Shown here in pieces: positions 1 through 15,600 of a stretch of DNA of 64,000 nucleotides. A program made the position numbers and the translations under genes. Within the stretch, counting starts at the first letter, position 1. The number at the start of each line of letters is the position of its first letter. This stretch comes from Harmonia axyridis. Its lineage: Eukaryota > Arthropoda > Insecta > Coleoptera > Coccinellidae. The notes beneath the pieces are model-generated. The model searched no databases. It was given only the letters and a program-made list of their open reading frames with translations, and was not told where the DNA came from. The stretch lies in NCBI RefSeq assembly GCF_914767665.1, contig NC_059502.1:43201812-43265811 (forward strand), given 5' to 3'.

Positions 1-3000
1 GTGGACTGGCTTACTTGGATAATTGATCATCATACAGAAAGAAGGGAATAAGAACAGTCCCTTATACCAAAGTGGTTTCCTTAGACACGCGTGTCAAGCT
101 TTCGTCCCTGTGCAATACGATGAAAAGTGTTAAAATGAGAAACATTGAAGAAAATAACAAACGAATGAAATCAACAACAGAAGTCAGTCGTGCATTGGTG
201 GTTACAGCAGCAATTGACCTTACCACGTGGGAGATTATAGCTACCTGCGTGACATCCGAGTCCAAGAAAATCAACAATGTGGAACGGCTTACTTGGATAA
301 TTGTTCATTAAACAAAAAGAATTCAATAAGAACAGTCCCTTATACCAAAGTCGTATCCTTAGACACGCGTGTCAAGCTTTCGTCCCTGTGCAATACGATG
401 AAAAGTGTTAGAATGAGAAACATTGAAGAAAATAACAAACGAATGAAATCAACAACAGAAGTCAGTCGTGCATTTGTGGTTACAGCAGCAATTGACCTTA
501 CCACGTAAAAGATAATAGCTACCTGCGTGTCATCCGAGTCCAAGAAAATCAACAATGTGGAATGGCTTACTTGGATAATTGTTCATTAAACAAAAAGAAG
601 GGAATAAGAACAGTCCCTTATACCAAAGTGGTTTCCTTAGACACGCGTGTCAAGCTTTCGTCCCTGTGCAATACGATGAAAAGTGTTAGAATGAGAAACA
701 TTGAAGAAAATAACAAACGAATGAAATCAACAACAGAAGTCAGTCGTGCATTTGTGGTTACAGCAGCAATTGACCTTACCACGTGGGAGATTATAGCTAC
801 CTGCGTGACATCCGAGTCCAAGAAAATCAACAATGTGGAACGGCTTACTTGGATAATTGTTCATTAAACAAAAAGAATTGAATAAGAACAGTCCCTTATA
901 CCAAAGTCGTATCCTTTGACACGTGTGTCAAGCTTTCGTCCCTGTGCAATACGATGAAAAGTGTTAGAATGAGAAACATTGAAGGAAATAACAAACAAAT
1001 GAAATCAACAACAGAAGTCAGTCGTGCATTTGTGGTTACAGCAGCAATTGACCTCACCACGTTACAGATTATAGCTACCTGCGTGTCATCCGAGTCCAAG
1101 AAAATCAACAATGTGGACTGGCTTACTTGGATAATTGATCATCATACAGAAAGAAGGGAATAAGAACAGTCCCTTATACCGATGTGGTTTCCATAGACAC
1201 GTGTGTCAAGCTTTCGTCCCTGTGCAATACGATGAAAAGTGTTAGAATGAGAAACATTGAAGGAAATAACAAACAAATGAAATCAACATTAGAAGTCAGT
1301 CGTGCATTTGTGGTTACAGCAGCAATTGACCTTACCACGTGGGAGATTATAGCTACCTGCGTGACATCCGAGTCCAAGATAATCAACAATGTGGAATGGC
1401 CTACTTGGATAATTGTTGATTAAACAAAAAAAAGAGAATAAGAACATTCCCTTCTACCAAAGTGGTTTCTTTAGACACGTGTGTCAAGCTTTCGTCCCTT
1501 TGCAATACGATGAGAAGTGTTAGAATGAGAAACATTGAAGGAAATAACAAACAAATGAAATCAACATTAGAAGTCAGTCGTGCATTTGTGGTTACAGCAG
1601 CAATTGACCTTACCACGTGGGAGATAATAGCTACCTGCGTGACATCCGAGTCCAAGAAAATCAACAATGTGGAATGGCCTACTTGAATAATTGTTGATTA
1701 AACAAAAAAAAATAAGAACAGTCCCTTATACCAGAGTGGTTTCCTTAGACACGTGTGTCAAGCTTTCGTCCCTGTGCAATACGATGAAAAGTGTTAGAAT
1801 GAGAAACATAGAAGGAAATAACAATCGAATGAAATCAACAACAGAAGTTAGTCGTGCATTTGTGGTTACAGCAGCAATTGACCTTACCACGTGGGAGATG
1901 ATAGCTACCAGCGTGACATCCGAGTCCAAGAAAATCAACAATGTGGAATGGCTTACTTGGATAATTGTTGATTGAACAAAAAAAAGGGAATAAGAACAGT
2001 CCCTCATACCAAAGTGGTTTTCTTAGACACGTGTGTCAAGCTTTCGTCCCTGTGCAATACGATGAAAAGTGTTAGAATGAGAAACATTGAAGGAAATAAC
2101 AAACAAATGAAATCAACAACAGAAGTCAGTCGTGCATTTGTGGTTTCAGCAGCAATTGACCTTACCACGTGGGAGATTATAGCTACCTGCGTGACATCCG
2201 AGTCCAAGAAAATCAACAATGTGGAATGACTTACTTGGATAATTGATCATTATACAGAAAGAATGAAGTGAGAACAGTCCCTTATACGAATGTGGTTTCC
2301 ATAGACACGTGTGTCAAGCTTTCGTCCCTGTGCAATACGATGAAAAGTGTAAGAATGAGAAACATAGAAGGAAAAAACAAACAAATGAAATCAACAACAG
2401 AAGTCAGTCGTGCATTTGTGGTTACAGGAGCAATTGACCTTACCACGTGGGAGATTCTAGCTACCTGCGTGACATCCGAGTCCAAGAAAATCAACAATGT
2501 GGAATGGCCCACTTAGATAATTGTTGATCAAACAAAAAAAAGGGAATAAGAACAGTCCCTTATACCAAAGTGGTTTCCTAAGACACGCGTGTCAAGCTTT
2601 CGTCCCTGTGCAATACGATGAAAAGTGTTAGAATGAGAAACATTGAAGAAAATAACAAACGAATGAAATCAACATTAGAAGTCAGTCGTGCATTTGTGGT
2701 TACAGCAGCAATTGACCTTACCACGTGGGAGATTATAGCGTGACATCCGAGTCCAAGAAAATCAACAATGTGGAATGGCCCACTTAGATAATTGTTGATC
2801 AAACAAAAAAAAGGGAATAAGAACAGTCCCTTATACCAAAGTGGTTTCCTAAGACACGCGTGTCAAGCTTTCGTCCCTGTGCAATACGATGAAAAGTGTT
2901 AGAATGAGAAACATTGAAGAAAATAACAAACGAATGAAATCAACAACAGAAGTCAGTCGTGCATTTGTGGTTACAGCAGCAATTGACCTTACCACGTAAT

Positions 3001-6000
3001 AGATAATAGCTACCTGCGTGTCATCCGAGTCCAAGAAAATCAACAATGTGGAATGGCTTACTTGGATAATTGTTCATTAAACAAAAAAAAGGGAATAAGA
3101 ACAGTCCCTTATACCAAAGTGGTTTCCTTAGACACGCGTGTCAAGCTTTCGTCCCTGTGCAATACGATGAAAAGTGTTAGAATGAGAAACATTGAAGGAA
3201 ATAACAATCCAATGAAATCAACAACAGAAGTCAGTCGTGCATTTGTGGTTACAGCAGCAATTGACCTCACCACGTTACAGATTATAGCTACCTGCGTGTC
3301 ATCCGAGTCCAAGAAAATCAACAATGTGGACTGGCTTACTTGGATAATTGATCATCATACAGAAAGAAGGGAATAAGAACAGTCCCTTATACCAAAGTGG
3401 TTTCCTTAGACACGCGTGTCAAGCTTTCGTCCCTGTGCAATACGATGAAAAGTGTTAAAATGAGAAACATTGAAGAAAATAACAAACGAATGAAATCAAC
3501 AACAGAAGTCAGTCGTGCATTTGTGGTTACAGCAGCAATTGACCTTACCACGTGGGAGATTATAGCTACCTGCGTGACATCCGAGTCCAAGAAAATCAAC
3601 AATGTGGAACGGCTTACTTGGATAATTGTTCATTAAACAAAAAGAATTCAATAAGAACAGTCCCTTATACCAAAGTCGTATCCTTAGACACGCGTGTCAA
3701 GCTTTCGTCCCTGTGCAATACGATGAAAAGTGTTAGAATGAGAAACATTGAAGAAAATAACAAACGAATGAAATCAACAACAGAAGTCAGTCGTGCATTT
3801 GTGGTTACAGCAGCAATTCACCTTACCACGTAAAAGATAATAGCTACCTGCGTGTCATGCGAGTCCAAGAAAATCAACAATGTGGAATGGCTTACTTGGA
3901 TAATTGTTCATTAAACAAAAAGAAGGGAATAAGAACAGTCCCTTATACCAAAGTGGTTTCCTTAGACACGCGTGTCAAGCTTTCGTCCCTGTGCAATACG
4001 ATGAAAAGTGTTAGAATGAGAAACATTGAAGAAAATAACAAACGAATGAAATCAACAACAGAAGTCAGTCGTGCATTTGTGGTTACAGCAGCAATTGACC
4101 TTACCACGTGGGAGATTATAGCTACCTGCGTGACATCCGAGTCCAAGAAAATCAACAATGTGGAACGGCTTACTTGGATAATTGTTCATTAAACAAAAAG
4201 AATTGAATAAGAACAGTCCCTTATACCAAAGTCGTATCCTTAGACACGTGTGTCAAGCTTTCGTCCCTGTGCAATACGATGAAAAGTGTTAGAATGAGAA
4301 ACATTGAAGGAAATAACAAACAAATGAAATCAACAACAGAAGTCAGTCGTGCATTTGTGGTTACAGCAGCAATTGACCTCACCACGTTACAGATTATAGC
4401 TACCTGCGTGTCATCCGAGTCCAAGAAAATCAACAATGTGGACTGGCTTACTTGGATAATTGATCATCATACAGAAAGAAGGGAATAAGAACAGTCCCTT
4501 ATACCGATGTGGTTTCCATAGACACGTGTGTCAAGCTTTCGTCCCTGTGCAATACGATGAAAAGTGTTAGAATGAGAAACATTGAAGGAAATAACAAACA
4601 AATGAAATCAACATTAGAAGTCAGTCGTGCATTTGTGGTTACAGCAGCAATTGACCTTACCACGTGGGAGATTATAGCTACCTGCGTGACATCCGAGTCC
4701 AAGATAATCAACAATGTGGAATGGCCTACTTGGATAATTGTTGATTAAACAAAAAAAAGAGAATAAGAACATTCCCTTCTACCAAAGTGGTTTCTTTAGA
4801 CACGTGTGTCAAGCTTTCGTCCCTTTGCAATACGATGAGAAGTGTTAGAATGAGAAACATTGAAGGAAATAACAAACAAATGAAATCAACATTAGAAGTC
4901 AGTCGTGCATTTGTGGTTACAGCAGCAATTGACCTTACCACGTGGGAGATAATAGCTACCTGCGTGACATCCGAGTCCAAGAAAATCAACAATGTGGAAT
5001 GGCCTACTTGAATAATTGTTGATTAAACAAAAAAAAAAATAAGAACAGTCCCTTATACCAGAGTGGTTTCCTTAGACACGTGTGTCAAGCTTTCGTCCCT
5101 GTGCAATACGATGAAAAGTGTTAGAATGAGAAACATTGAAGGAAATAACAAACAAATGAAATCAACAACAGAAGTTAGTCGTGCATTTGTGGTTACAGCA
5201 GCAATTGACCTTACCACGTGGGAGATGATAGCTACCAGCGTGACATCCGAGTCCAAGAAAATCAACAATGTGGAATGGCTTACTTGGATAATTGTTGATT
5301 GAACAAAAAGAAGGGAATAAGAACAGTCCCTCATACCAAAGTGGTTTTCTTAGACACGTGTGTCAAGCTTTCGTCCCTGTGCAATACGATGAAAAGTGTT
5401 AGAATGAGAAACATTGAAGGAAATAACAAACAAATGAAATCAACAACAGAAGTCAGTCGTGCATTTGTGGTTTCAGCAGCAATTGACCTTACCACGTGGG
5501 AGATTATAGCTACCTGCGTGACATCCGAGTCCAAGAAAATCAACAATGTGGAATGACTTACTTGGATAATTGATCATTATACAGAAAGAATGAAGTGAGA
5601 ACAGTCCCTTATACGAATGTGGTTTCCATAGACACGTGTGTCAAGCTTTCGTCCCTGTGCAATACGATGAAAAGTGTAAGAATGAGAAACATAGAAGGAA
5701 AAAACAAACAAATGAAATCAACAACAGAAGTCAGTCGTGCATTTGTGGTTACAGGAGCAATTGACCTTACCACGTGGGAGATTCTAGCTACCTGCGTGAC
5801 ATCCGAGTCCAAGAAAATCAACAATGTGGAATGGCCCACTTAGATAATTGTTGATCAAACAAAAAAAAGGGAATAAGAACAGTCCCTTATACCAAAGTGG
5901 TTTCCTAAGACACGCGTGTCAAGCTTTCGTCCCTGTGCAATACGATGAAAAGTGTTAGAATGAGAAACATTGAAGAAAATAACAAACGAATGAAATCAAC

Positions 6001-6652
6001 ATTAGAAGTCAGTCGTGCATTTGCAGTTACAGCAGCAATTGACCTTACCACGTGGGAGATTATAGCGTGACATCCGAGTCCAAGAAAATCAACAATGTGG
6101 AATGGCTTACTTGGATAATTGTTCATTAAACAAAACGAAGGGAATAAGAACAGTCCCTTATACCAAAGTGGTTTCCTTAGACACGCGTGTCAAGCTTTCG
6201 TCCCTGTGCAATACGATGAAAAGTGTAAGAATGAGAAACATAGAAGGAAATAACAAACAAATGAAATCAACAACAGAAGTCAGTCGTGCATTTGTGGTTA
6301 CAGCAGCAATTGACCTTACCACGTGGGAGATTAAAGCTACCTGCGTGACATTCGAGTCCAAGAAAATCAACAATGTGGAATGGCTTACTTGGATAATTGT
6401 TGATTGAACAAAACGAAGGGAATAAGAACAGTCCCTTATACCAAAGTGGTTTCCTTAGACACGCGTGTCAAGCTTTCGTCCCTGTGCAATACGATGAAAA
6501 GTGTTAGAATGAGAAACATTGAAGAAAATAACAAACGAATGAAATCAACAACAGAAGTCAGTCGTGCATTTGTGGTTACAGCAGCAATTGACCTTACCAC
6601 GTGGGAGATTACAGCTACCTGCGTGACATCCGAGCCCAAGAAAATGAACAAT
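1..6652 (+). repeat. Satellite A higher-order repeat, about 3.33 kb, two adjacent copies
   Basis: Monomer variants at 1-3325 recur in the same order 3325-3327 bp later. Markers are the GTTAAAATGAG monomer (131 and 3456), the GATAATC monomer (1378 and 4703), the AAAAAATAAG-type linker (1705 and 5032) and a monomer that lost 7 bp of CTACCTG (2735 and 6063). The period is close to 12 monomers (12 x 278 = 3336) minus small deletions. Most of the second copy recurs again with an offset of 5274 bp (8.6-11.4 kb). The GATAATC/linker blocks recur near 13.65 and 16.43 kb. Confidence 0.8.
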
Positions 6653-9600
6653 GTGGAACGGCTTACTTGGATAATTGTTCATTAAACAAAAAGAAGGGAA
6701 TAAGAACAGTCCCTTATACCAAAGTTGTTTCCTTAGACACGTGTGTCAAGCTTTCTTCCCTGTGCAATACGATGAAAAATGTTAGAATGAGAAACATTAA
6801 AGGAAATAACAAACAAATGAAATCAACAACAGAATTCAGTCGTGCATTTGTGGTTACAGCAGCAATTGACCTTACCACGTAAAAGATAATAGCTACCTGC
6901 GTGTCATCCGAGTCCAAGAAAATCAACAATGTGGAATGGCTTATTTGGATAATTGATCATTATACAGAAAGAAGGGAATAAGAACAGTCCCTTATACCAA
7001 TGTGGTTTCCATAGACACGTGTGTCAAGCTTTCGTCCCTGTGCAATACGATGAAAAGTGTTAGAATGAGAAACATTGAAGAAAATAACAAACGAATGAAA
7101 TCAACAACAGAAGTCAGTCGTGCATTTGTGGTTACAGCAGCAATTGACCTTACCACGTAAAAGATAATAGCTACCTGCGTGTCATCCGAGTCCAAGAAAA
7201 TCAACAATGTGGAATGGCTTACTTGGATAATTGTTCATTAAACAAAAAGAAGGGAATAAGAACAGTCCCTTATACCAAAGTGGTTTCCTTAGACACGCGT
7301 GTCAAGCTTTCGTCCCTGTGCAATACGATGAAAAGTGTTAGAATGAGAAACATTGAAGAAAATAACAAACGAATGAAATCAACAACAGAAGTCAGTCGTG
7401 CATTTGTGGTTACAGCAGCAATTGACCTTACCACGTAAAAGATAATAGCTACCTGCGTGTCATCCGAGTCCAAGAAAATCAACAATGTGGAATGGCTTAC
7501 TTGGATAATTGTTCATTAAACAAAAAAAAAGGGAATAAGAACAGTCCCTTATACCAAAGTGGTTTCCTTAGACACGCGTGTCAAGCTTTCGTCCCTGTGC
7601 AATACGATGAAAAGTGTTAGAATGAGAAACATTGAAGGAAATAACAAACAAATGAAATCAACAACAGAAGTCAGTCGTGCATTTGTGGTTACAGCAGCAA
7701 TTGACCTCACCACGTTACAGATTATAGCTACCTGCGTGTCATCCGAGTCCAAGAAAATCAACAATGTGGACTGGCTTACTTGGATAATTGATCATCATAC
7801 AGAAAGAAGGGAATAAGAACAGTCCCTTATACCAAAGTGGTTTCCTTAGACACGCGTGTCAAGCTTTCGTCCCTGTGCAATACGATGAAAAGTGTTAGAA
7901 TGAGAAACATTGAAGAAAATAACAAACGAATGAAATCAACAACAGAAGTCAGTCGTGCATTTGTGGTTACAGCAGCAATTGACCTTACCACGTGGGAGAT
8001 TATAGCTACCTGCGTGACATCCGAGTCCAAGAAAATCAACAATGTGGAACGGCTTACTTGGATAATTGTTCATTAAACAAAAAGAATTGAATAAGAACAG
8101 TCCCTTATACCAAAGTGGTTTCCTTAGACACGCGTGTCAAGCTTTCGTCCCTGTGCAATACGATGAAAAGTGTTAGAATGAGAAACATTGAAGAAAATAA
8201 CAAACGAATGAAATCAACAACAGAAGTCAGTCGTGCATTTGTGGTTACAGCAGCAATTGACCTTACCACGTAAAAGATAATAGCTACCTGCGTGTCATCC
8301 GAGTCCAAGAAAATCAACAATGTGGAATGGCTTACTTGGATAATTGTTCATTAAACAAAAAAAAGGGAATAAGAACAGTCCCTTATACCAAAGTGGTTTC
8401 CTTAGACACGCGTGTCAAGCTTTCGTCCCTGTGCAATACGATGAAAAGTGTTAGAATGAGAAACATTGAAGGAAATAACAAACCAATGAAATCAACAACA
8501 GAAGTCAGTCGTGCATTTGTGGTTACAGCAGCAATTGACCTCACCACGTTACAGATTATAGCTACCTGCGTGTCATCCGAGTCCAAGAAAATCAACAATG
8601 TGGACTGGCTTACTTGGATAATTGATCATCATACAGAAAGAAGGGAATAAGAACAGTCCCTTATACCAAAGTGGTTTCCTTAGACACGCGTGTCAAGCTT
8701 TCGTCCCTGTGCAATACGATGAAAAGTGTTAAAATGAGAAACATTGAAGAAAATAACAAACGAATGAAATCAACAACAGAAGTCAGTCGTGCATTTGTGG
8801 TTACAACAGCAATTGACCTTACCACGTGGGAGATTATAGCTACCTGCGTGACATCCGAGTCCAAGAAAATCAACAATGTGGAACGGCTTACTTGGATAAT
8901 TGTTCATTAAACAAAAAGAATTCAATAAGAACAGTCCCTTATACCAAAGTCGTATCCTTAGACACGCGTGTCAAGCTTTCGTCCCTGTGCAATACGATGA
9001 AAAGTGTTAGAATGAGAAACATTGAAGAAAATAACAAACGAATGAAATCAACAACAGAAGTCAGTCGTGCATTTGTGGTTACAGCAGCAATTGACCTTAC
9101 CACGTAAAAGATAATAGCTACCTGCGTGTCATCCGAGTCCAAGAAAATCAACAATGTGGAATGGCTTACTTGGATAATTGTTCATTAAACAAAAAGAAGG
9201 GAATAAGAACAGTCCCTTATACCAAAGTGGTTTCCTTAGACACGCGTGTCAAGCTTTCGTCCCTGTGCAATACGATGAAAAGTGTTAGAATGAGAAACAT
9301 TGAAGAAAATAACAAACGAATGAAATCAACAACAGAAGTCAGTCGTGCATTTGTGGTTACAGCAGCAATTGACCTTACCACGTGGGAGATTATAGCTACC
9401 TGCGTGACATCCGAGTCCAAGAAAATCAACAATGTGGAACGGCTTACTTGGATAATTGTTCATTAAACAAAAAGAATTGAATAAGAACAGTCCCTTATAC
9501 CAAAGTCGTATCCTTAGACACGTGTGTCAAGCTTTCGTCCCTGTGCAATACGATGAAAAGTGTTAGAATGAGAAACATTGAAGGAAATAACAAACAAATG

Positions 9601-12600
9601 AAATCAACAACAGAAGTCAGTCGTGCATTTGTGGTTACAGCAGCAATTGACCTCACCACGTTACAGATTATAGCTACCTGCGTGACATCCGAGTCCAAGA
9701 AAATCAACAATGTGGACTGGCTTACTTGGATAATTGATCATCATACAGAAAGAAGGGAATAAGAACAGTCCCTTATACCGATGTGGTTTCCATAGACACG
9801 TGTGTCAAGCTTTCGTCCCTGTGCAATACGATGAAAAGTGTTAGAATGAGAAACATTGAAGGAAATAACAAACAAATGAAATCAACATTAGAAGTCAGTC
9901 GTGCATTTGTGGTTACAGCAGCAATTGACCTTACCACGTGGGAGATTATAGCTACCTGCGTGACATCCGAGTCCAAGATAATCAACAATGTGGAATGGCC
10001 TACTTGGATAATTGTTGATTAAACAAAAAAAAGAGAATAAGAACATTCCCTTCTACCAAAATGGTTTCTTTAGACACGTGTGTCAAGCTTTCGTCCCTTT
10101 GCAATACGATGAGAAGTGTTAGAATGAGAAACATTGAAGGAAATAACAAACAAATGAAATCAACATTAGAAGTCAGTCGTGCATTTGTGGTTACAGCAGC
10201 AATTGACCTTACCACGTGGGAGATAATAGCTACCTGCGTGACATCCGAGTCCAAGAAAATCAACAATGTGGAATGGCCTACTTGAATAATTGTTGATTAA
10301 ACAAAAAAAAAAATAAGAACAGTCCCTTATACCAGAGTGGTTTCCTTAGACACGTGTGTCAAGCTTTCGTCCCTGTGCAATACGATGAAAAGTGTTAGAA
10401 TGAGAAACATAGAAGGAAATAACAAACGAATGAAATCAACAACAGAAGTTAGTCGTGCATTTGTGGTTACAGCAGCAATTGACCTTACCACGTGGGAGAT
10501 GATAGCTACCAGCGTGACATCCGAGTCCAAGAAAATCAACAATGTGGAATGGCTTACTTGGATAATTGTTGATTGAACAAAAAAAAGGGAATAAGAACAG
10601 TCCCTCATACCAAAGTGGTTTTCTTAGACACGTGTGTCAAGCTTTCGTCCCTGTGCAATACGATGAAAAGTGTTAGAATGAGAAACATTGAAGGAAATAA
10701 CAAACAAATGAAATCAACAACAGAAGTCAGTCGTGCATTTGTGGTTTCAGCAGCAATTGACCTTACCACGTGGGAGGTTATAGCTACCTGCGTGACATCC
10801 GAGTCCAAGAAAATCAACAATGTGGAATGACTTACTTGGATAATTGATCATTATACAGAAAGAATGAAGTGAGAACAGTCCCTTATACGAATGTGGTTTC
10901 CATAGACACGTGTGTCAAGCTTTCGTCCCTGTGCAATACGATGAAAAGTGTAAGAATGAGAAACATAGAAGGAAAAAACAAACAAATGAAATCAACAACA
11001 GAAGTCAGTCGTGCATTTGTGGTTACAGGAGCAATTGACCTTACCACGTGGGAGATTCTAGCTACCTGCGTGACATCCGAGTCCAAGAAAATCAACAATG
11101 TGGAATGGCCCACTTAGATAATTGTTGATCAAACAAAAAAAAGGGAATAAGAACAGTCCCTTATACCAAAGTGGTTTCCTAAGACACGCGTGTCAAGCTT
11201 TCGTCCCTGTGCAATACGATGAAAAGTGTTAGAATGAGAAACATTGAAGAAAATAACAAACGAATGAAATCAACATTAGAAGTCAGTCGTGCATTTGCGG
11301 TTACAGCAGCAATTGACCTTACCACGTGGGAGATTATAGCGTGACATCCGAGTCCAAGAAAATCAACAATGTGGAACGGCTTACTTGGATAATTGTTCAT
11401 TAAACAAAAAGAAGGGAATAAGAACAGTCCCTTATACCAAAGTTGTTTCCTTAGACACGTGTGTCAAGCTTTCTTCCCTGTGCAATACGATGAAAAATGT
11501 TAGAATGAGAAACATTAAAGGAAATAACAAACAAATGAAATCAACAACAGAATTCAGTCGTGCATTTGTGGTTACAGCAGCAATTGACCTTACCACGTAA
11601 AAGATAATAGCTACCTGCGTGTCATCCGAGTCCAAGAAAATCAACAATGTGGAATGGCTTATTTGGATAATTGATCATTATATAGAAAGAAGGGAATAAG
11701 AACAGTCCCTTATACCAATGTGGTTTCCATAGACACGTGTGTCAAGCTTTCGTCCCTGTGCAATACGATGAAAAGTGTTAGAATGAGAAACATTGAAGAA
11801 AATAACAAACGAATGAAATCAACAACAGAAGTCAGTCGTGCATTTGTGGTTACAGCAGCAATTGACCTTACCACGTAAAAGATAATAGCTACCTGCGTGT
11901 CATCCGAGTCCAAGAAAATCAACAATGTGGAATGGCTTACTTGGATAATTGTTCATTAAACAAAAAAAAGGGAATAAGAACAGTCCCTTATACCAAAGTG
12001 GTTTCCTTAGACACGCGTGTCAAGCTTTCGTCCCTGTGCAATACGATGAAAAGTGTTAGAATGAGAAACATTGAAGGAAATAACAAACAAATGAAATCAA
12101 CAACAGAAGTCAGTCGTGCATTTGTGGTTACAGCAGCAATTGACCTCACCACGTTACAGATTATAGCTACCTGCGTGTCATCCGAGTCCAAGAAAATCAA
12201 CAATGTGGACTGGCTTACTTGGATAATTGATCATCATACAGAAAGAAGGGAATAAGAACAGTCCCTTATACCAAAGTGGTTTCCTTAGACACGCGTGTCA
12301 AGCTTTCGTCCCTGTGCAATACGATGAAAAGTGTTAGAATGAGAAACATTGAAGAAAATAACAAACGAATGAAATCAACAACAGAAGTCAGTCGTGCATT
12401 TGTGGTTACAGCAGCAATTGACCTTACCACGTGGGAGATTATAGCTACCTGCGTGACATCCGAGTCCAAGAAAATCAACAATGTGGAACGGCTTACTTGG
12501 ATAATTGTTCATTAAACAAAAAGAATTGAATAAGAACAGTCCCTTATACCAAAGTCGTATCCTTAGACACGCGTGTCAAGCTTTCGTCCCTGTGCAATAC

Positions 12601-15600
12601 GATGAAAAGTGTTAGAATGAGAAACATTGAAGAAAATAACAAACGAATGAAATCAACAACAGAAGTCAGTCGTGCATTTGTGGTTACAGCAGCAATTGAC
12701 CTTACCACGTAAAAGATAATAGCTACCTGCGTGTCATCCGAGTCCAAGAAAATCAACAATGTGGAATGGCTTACTTGGATAATTGTTCATTAAACAAAAA
12801 GAAGGGAATAAGAACAGTCCCTTATACCAAAGTGGTTTCCTTAGACACGCGTGTCAAGCTTTCGTCCCTGTGCAATACGATGAAAAGTGTTAGAATGAGA
12901 AACATTGAAGAAAATAACAAACGAATGAAATCAACAACAGAAGTCAGTCGTGCATTTGTGGTTACAGCAGCAATTGACCTTACCACGTAAAAGATAATAG
13001 CTACCTGCGTGTCATCCGAGTCCAAGAAAATCAACAATGTGGAATGGCTTACTTGGATAATTGTTCATTAAACAAAAAGAAGGGAATAAGAACAGTCCCT
13101 TATACCAAAGTGGTTTCCTTAGACACGCGTGTCAAGCTTTCGTCCCTGTGCAATACGATGAAAAGTGTTAGAATGAGAAACATTGAAGAAAATAACAAAC
13201 GAATGAAATCAACAACAGAAGTCAGTCGTGCATTTGTGGTTACAGCAGCAATTGACCTTACCACGTGGGAGATTATAGGTACCTGCGTGACATCCGAGTC
13301 CAAGAAAATCAACAATGTGGAACGGCTTACTTGGATAATTGTTCATTAAACAAAAAGAATTGAATAAGAACAGTCCCTTATACCAAAGTCGTATCCTTAG
13401 ACACGTGTGTCAAGCTTTCGTCCCTGTGCAATACGATGAAAAGTGTTAGAATGAGAAACATTGAAGGAAATAACAAACAAATGAAATCAACAACAGAAGT
13501 CAGTCGTGCATTTGTGGTTACAGCAGCAATTGACCTCACCACGTTACAGATTATAGCTACCTGCGTGTCATCCGAGTCCAAGAAAATCAACAATGTGGAC
13601 TGGCTTACTTGGATAATTGATCATCATACAGAAAGAAGGGAATAAGAACAGTCCCTTATACCGATGTGGTTTCCATAGACACGTGTGTCAAGCTTTCGTC
13701 CCTGTGCAATACGATGAAAAGTGTTAGAATGAGAAACATTGAAGGAAATAACAAACAAATGAAATCAACATTAGAAGTCAGTCGTGCATTTGTGGTTACA
13801 GCAGCAATTGACCTTACCACGTGGGAGATTATAGCTACCTGCGTGACATCCGAGTCCAAGATAATCAACAATGTGGAATGGCCTACTTGGATGATTGTTG
13901 ATTAAACAAAAAAAAGAGAATAAGAACATTCCCTTCTACCAAAGTGGTTTCCTTAGACAAGTGTGTCAAGCTTTCGTCCCTGTGCAATACGATGAGAAGT
14001 GTTAGAATGAGAAACATTGAAGGAAATAACAAACAAATGAAATCAACATTAGAAGTCAGTCGTGCATTTGTGGTTACAGCAGCAATTGACCTTACCACGT
14101 GGGAGATTATAGCTACCTGCGTGACATCCGAGTCCAAGAAAATCAACAATGTGGAATGGCCTACTTGGATAATTGTTGATTAAACAAAAAAAAAAAATAA
14201 GAACAGTCCCTTATACCAGAGTGGTTTCCTTAGACACGTGTGTCAAGCTTTCGTCCCTGTGCAATACGATGAAAAGTGTTAGAATGAGAAACATTGAAGG
14301 AAATAACAAACAAATGAAATCAACAACAGAAGTCAGTCGTGCATTTGTGGTTTCAGCAGCAATTGACCTTACCACGTGGGAGATTATGGCTACCTGCGTG
14401 ACATCCGAGTCCAAGAAAATCAACAATGTGGAATAACTTACTTGGATAATTGATCATTATACAGAAAGAATGAAGTGAGAACAGTCCCTTATACGAATGT
14501 GGTTTCCATAGACACGTGTCTCAAGCTTTCGTCCCTGTGCAATACGATGAAAAGTGTAAGAATGAGAAACATAGAAGGAAAAAACAAACAAATGAAATCA
14601 ACAACAGAAGTCAGTCGTGCATTTGTGGTTACAGCAGCAATTGACCTTACCACGTGGGAGATTCAAGCTACCTGCGTGACATCCGATTCCAAGAAAATCA
14701 ACAATGTGGAATGGCCCACTTAGATAATTGTTGATCAAACAAAAAAAAGGGAATAAGAACAGTCCCTTATACCAAAGTGGTTTCCTAAGACACGCGTGTC
14801 AAGCTTTCGTCCCTGTGCAATACGATGAAAAGTGTTAGAATGAGAAACATTGAAGAAAATAACAAACGAATGAAATCAACATTAGAAGTCAGTCGTGCAT
14901 TTGTGGTTACAGCAGCAATTGACCTTACCACGTGGGAGATTATAGCTACCTGCGTGACATCCGAGTCCAAGAAAATCAACAATGTGGAATGACTTACTTG
15001 GATAATTGTTCATTAAACAAAACGAAGGGAATAAGAACAGTCCCTTATACCAAAGTGGTTTCCTTAGACACGCGTGTCAAGCTTTCGTCCCTGTGCAATA
15101 CGATGAAAAGTGTAAGAATGAGAAACATAGAAGGAAATAACAAACAAATGAAATCAACAACAGAAGTCAGTCGTGCATTTGTGGTTACAGCAGCAATTGA
15201 CCTTACCACGTGGGAGATTAAAGCTACCTGCGTGACATTCGAGTCCAAGAAAATCAACAATGTGGAATGGCTTACTTGGATAATTGTTGATTGAACAAAA
15301 CGAAGGGAATGAGAACAGTCCCTTATACCAAAGTGGTTTCCTTAGACACGCGTGTCAAGCTTTCGTCCCTGTGCAATACGATGAAAAGTGTAAGAATGAG
15401 AAACATAGAAGGAAATAACAAACAAATGAAATCAACAACAGAAGTCAGTCGTGCATTTGTGGTTACAGCAGCAATTGACCTTACCACGTAAAAGATAATA
15501 GCTACCTGCGTGTCATCCGAGTCCAAGAAAATCAACAATGTGGAATGGCTTACTTGGATAATTGATCATTATACAGAAAGAAGGGAATAAGAACAGTCCC

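Noticed and set aside
62..130. Second hammerhead in satellite A (GGGACGAAAGC on the minus strand)
   Set aside because: It resembles the 3' half of a hammerhead, but no CUGAUGA or matching stems occur anywhere in the monomer.
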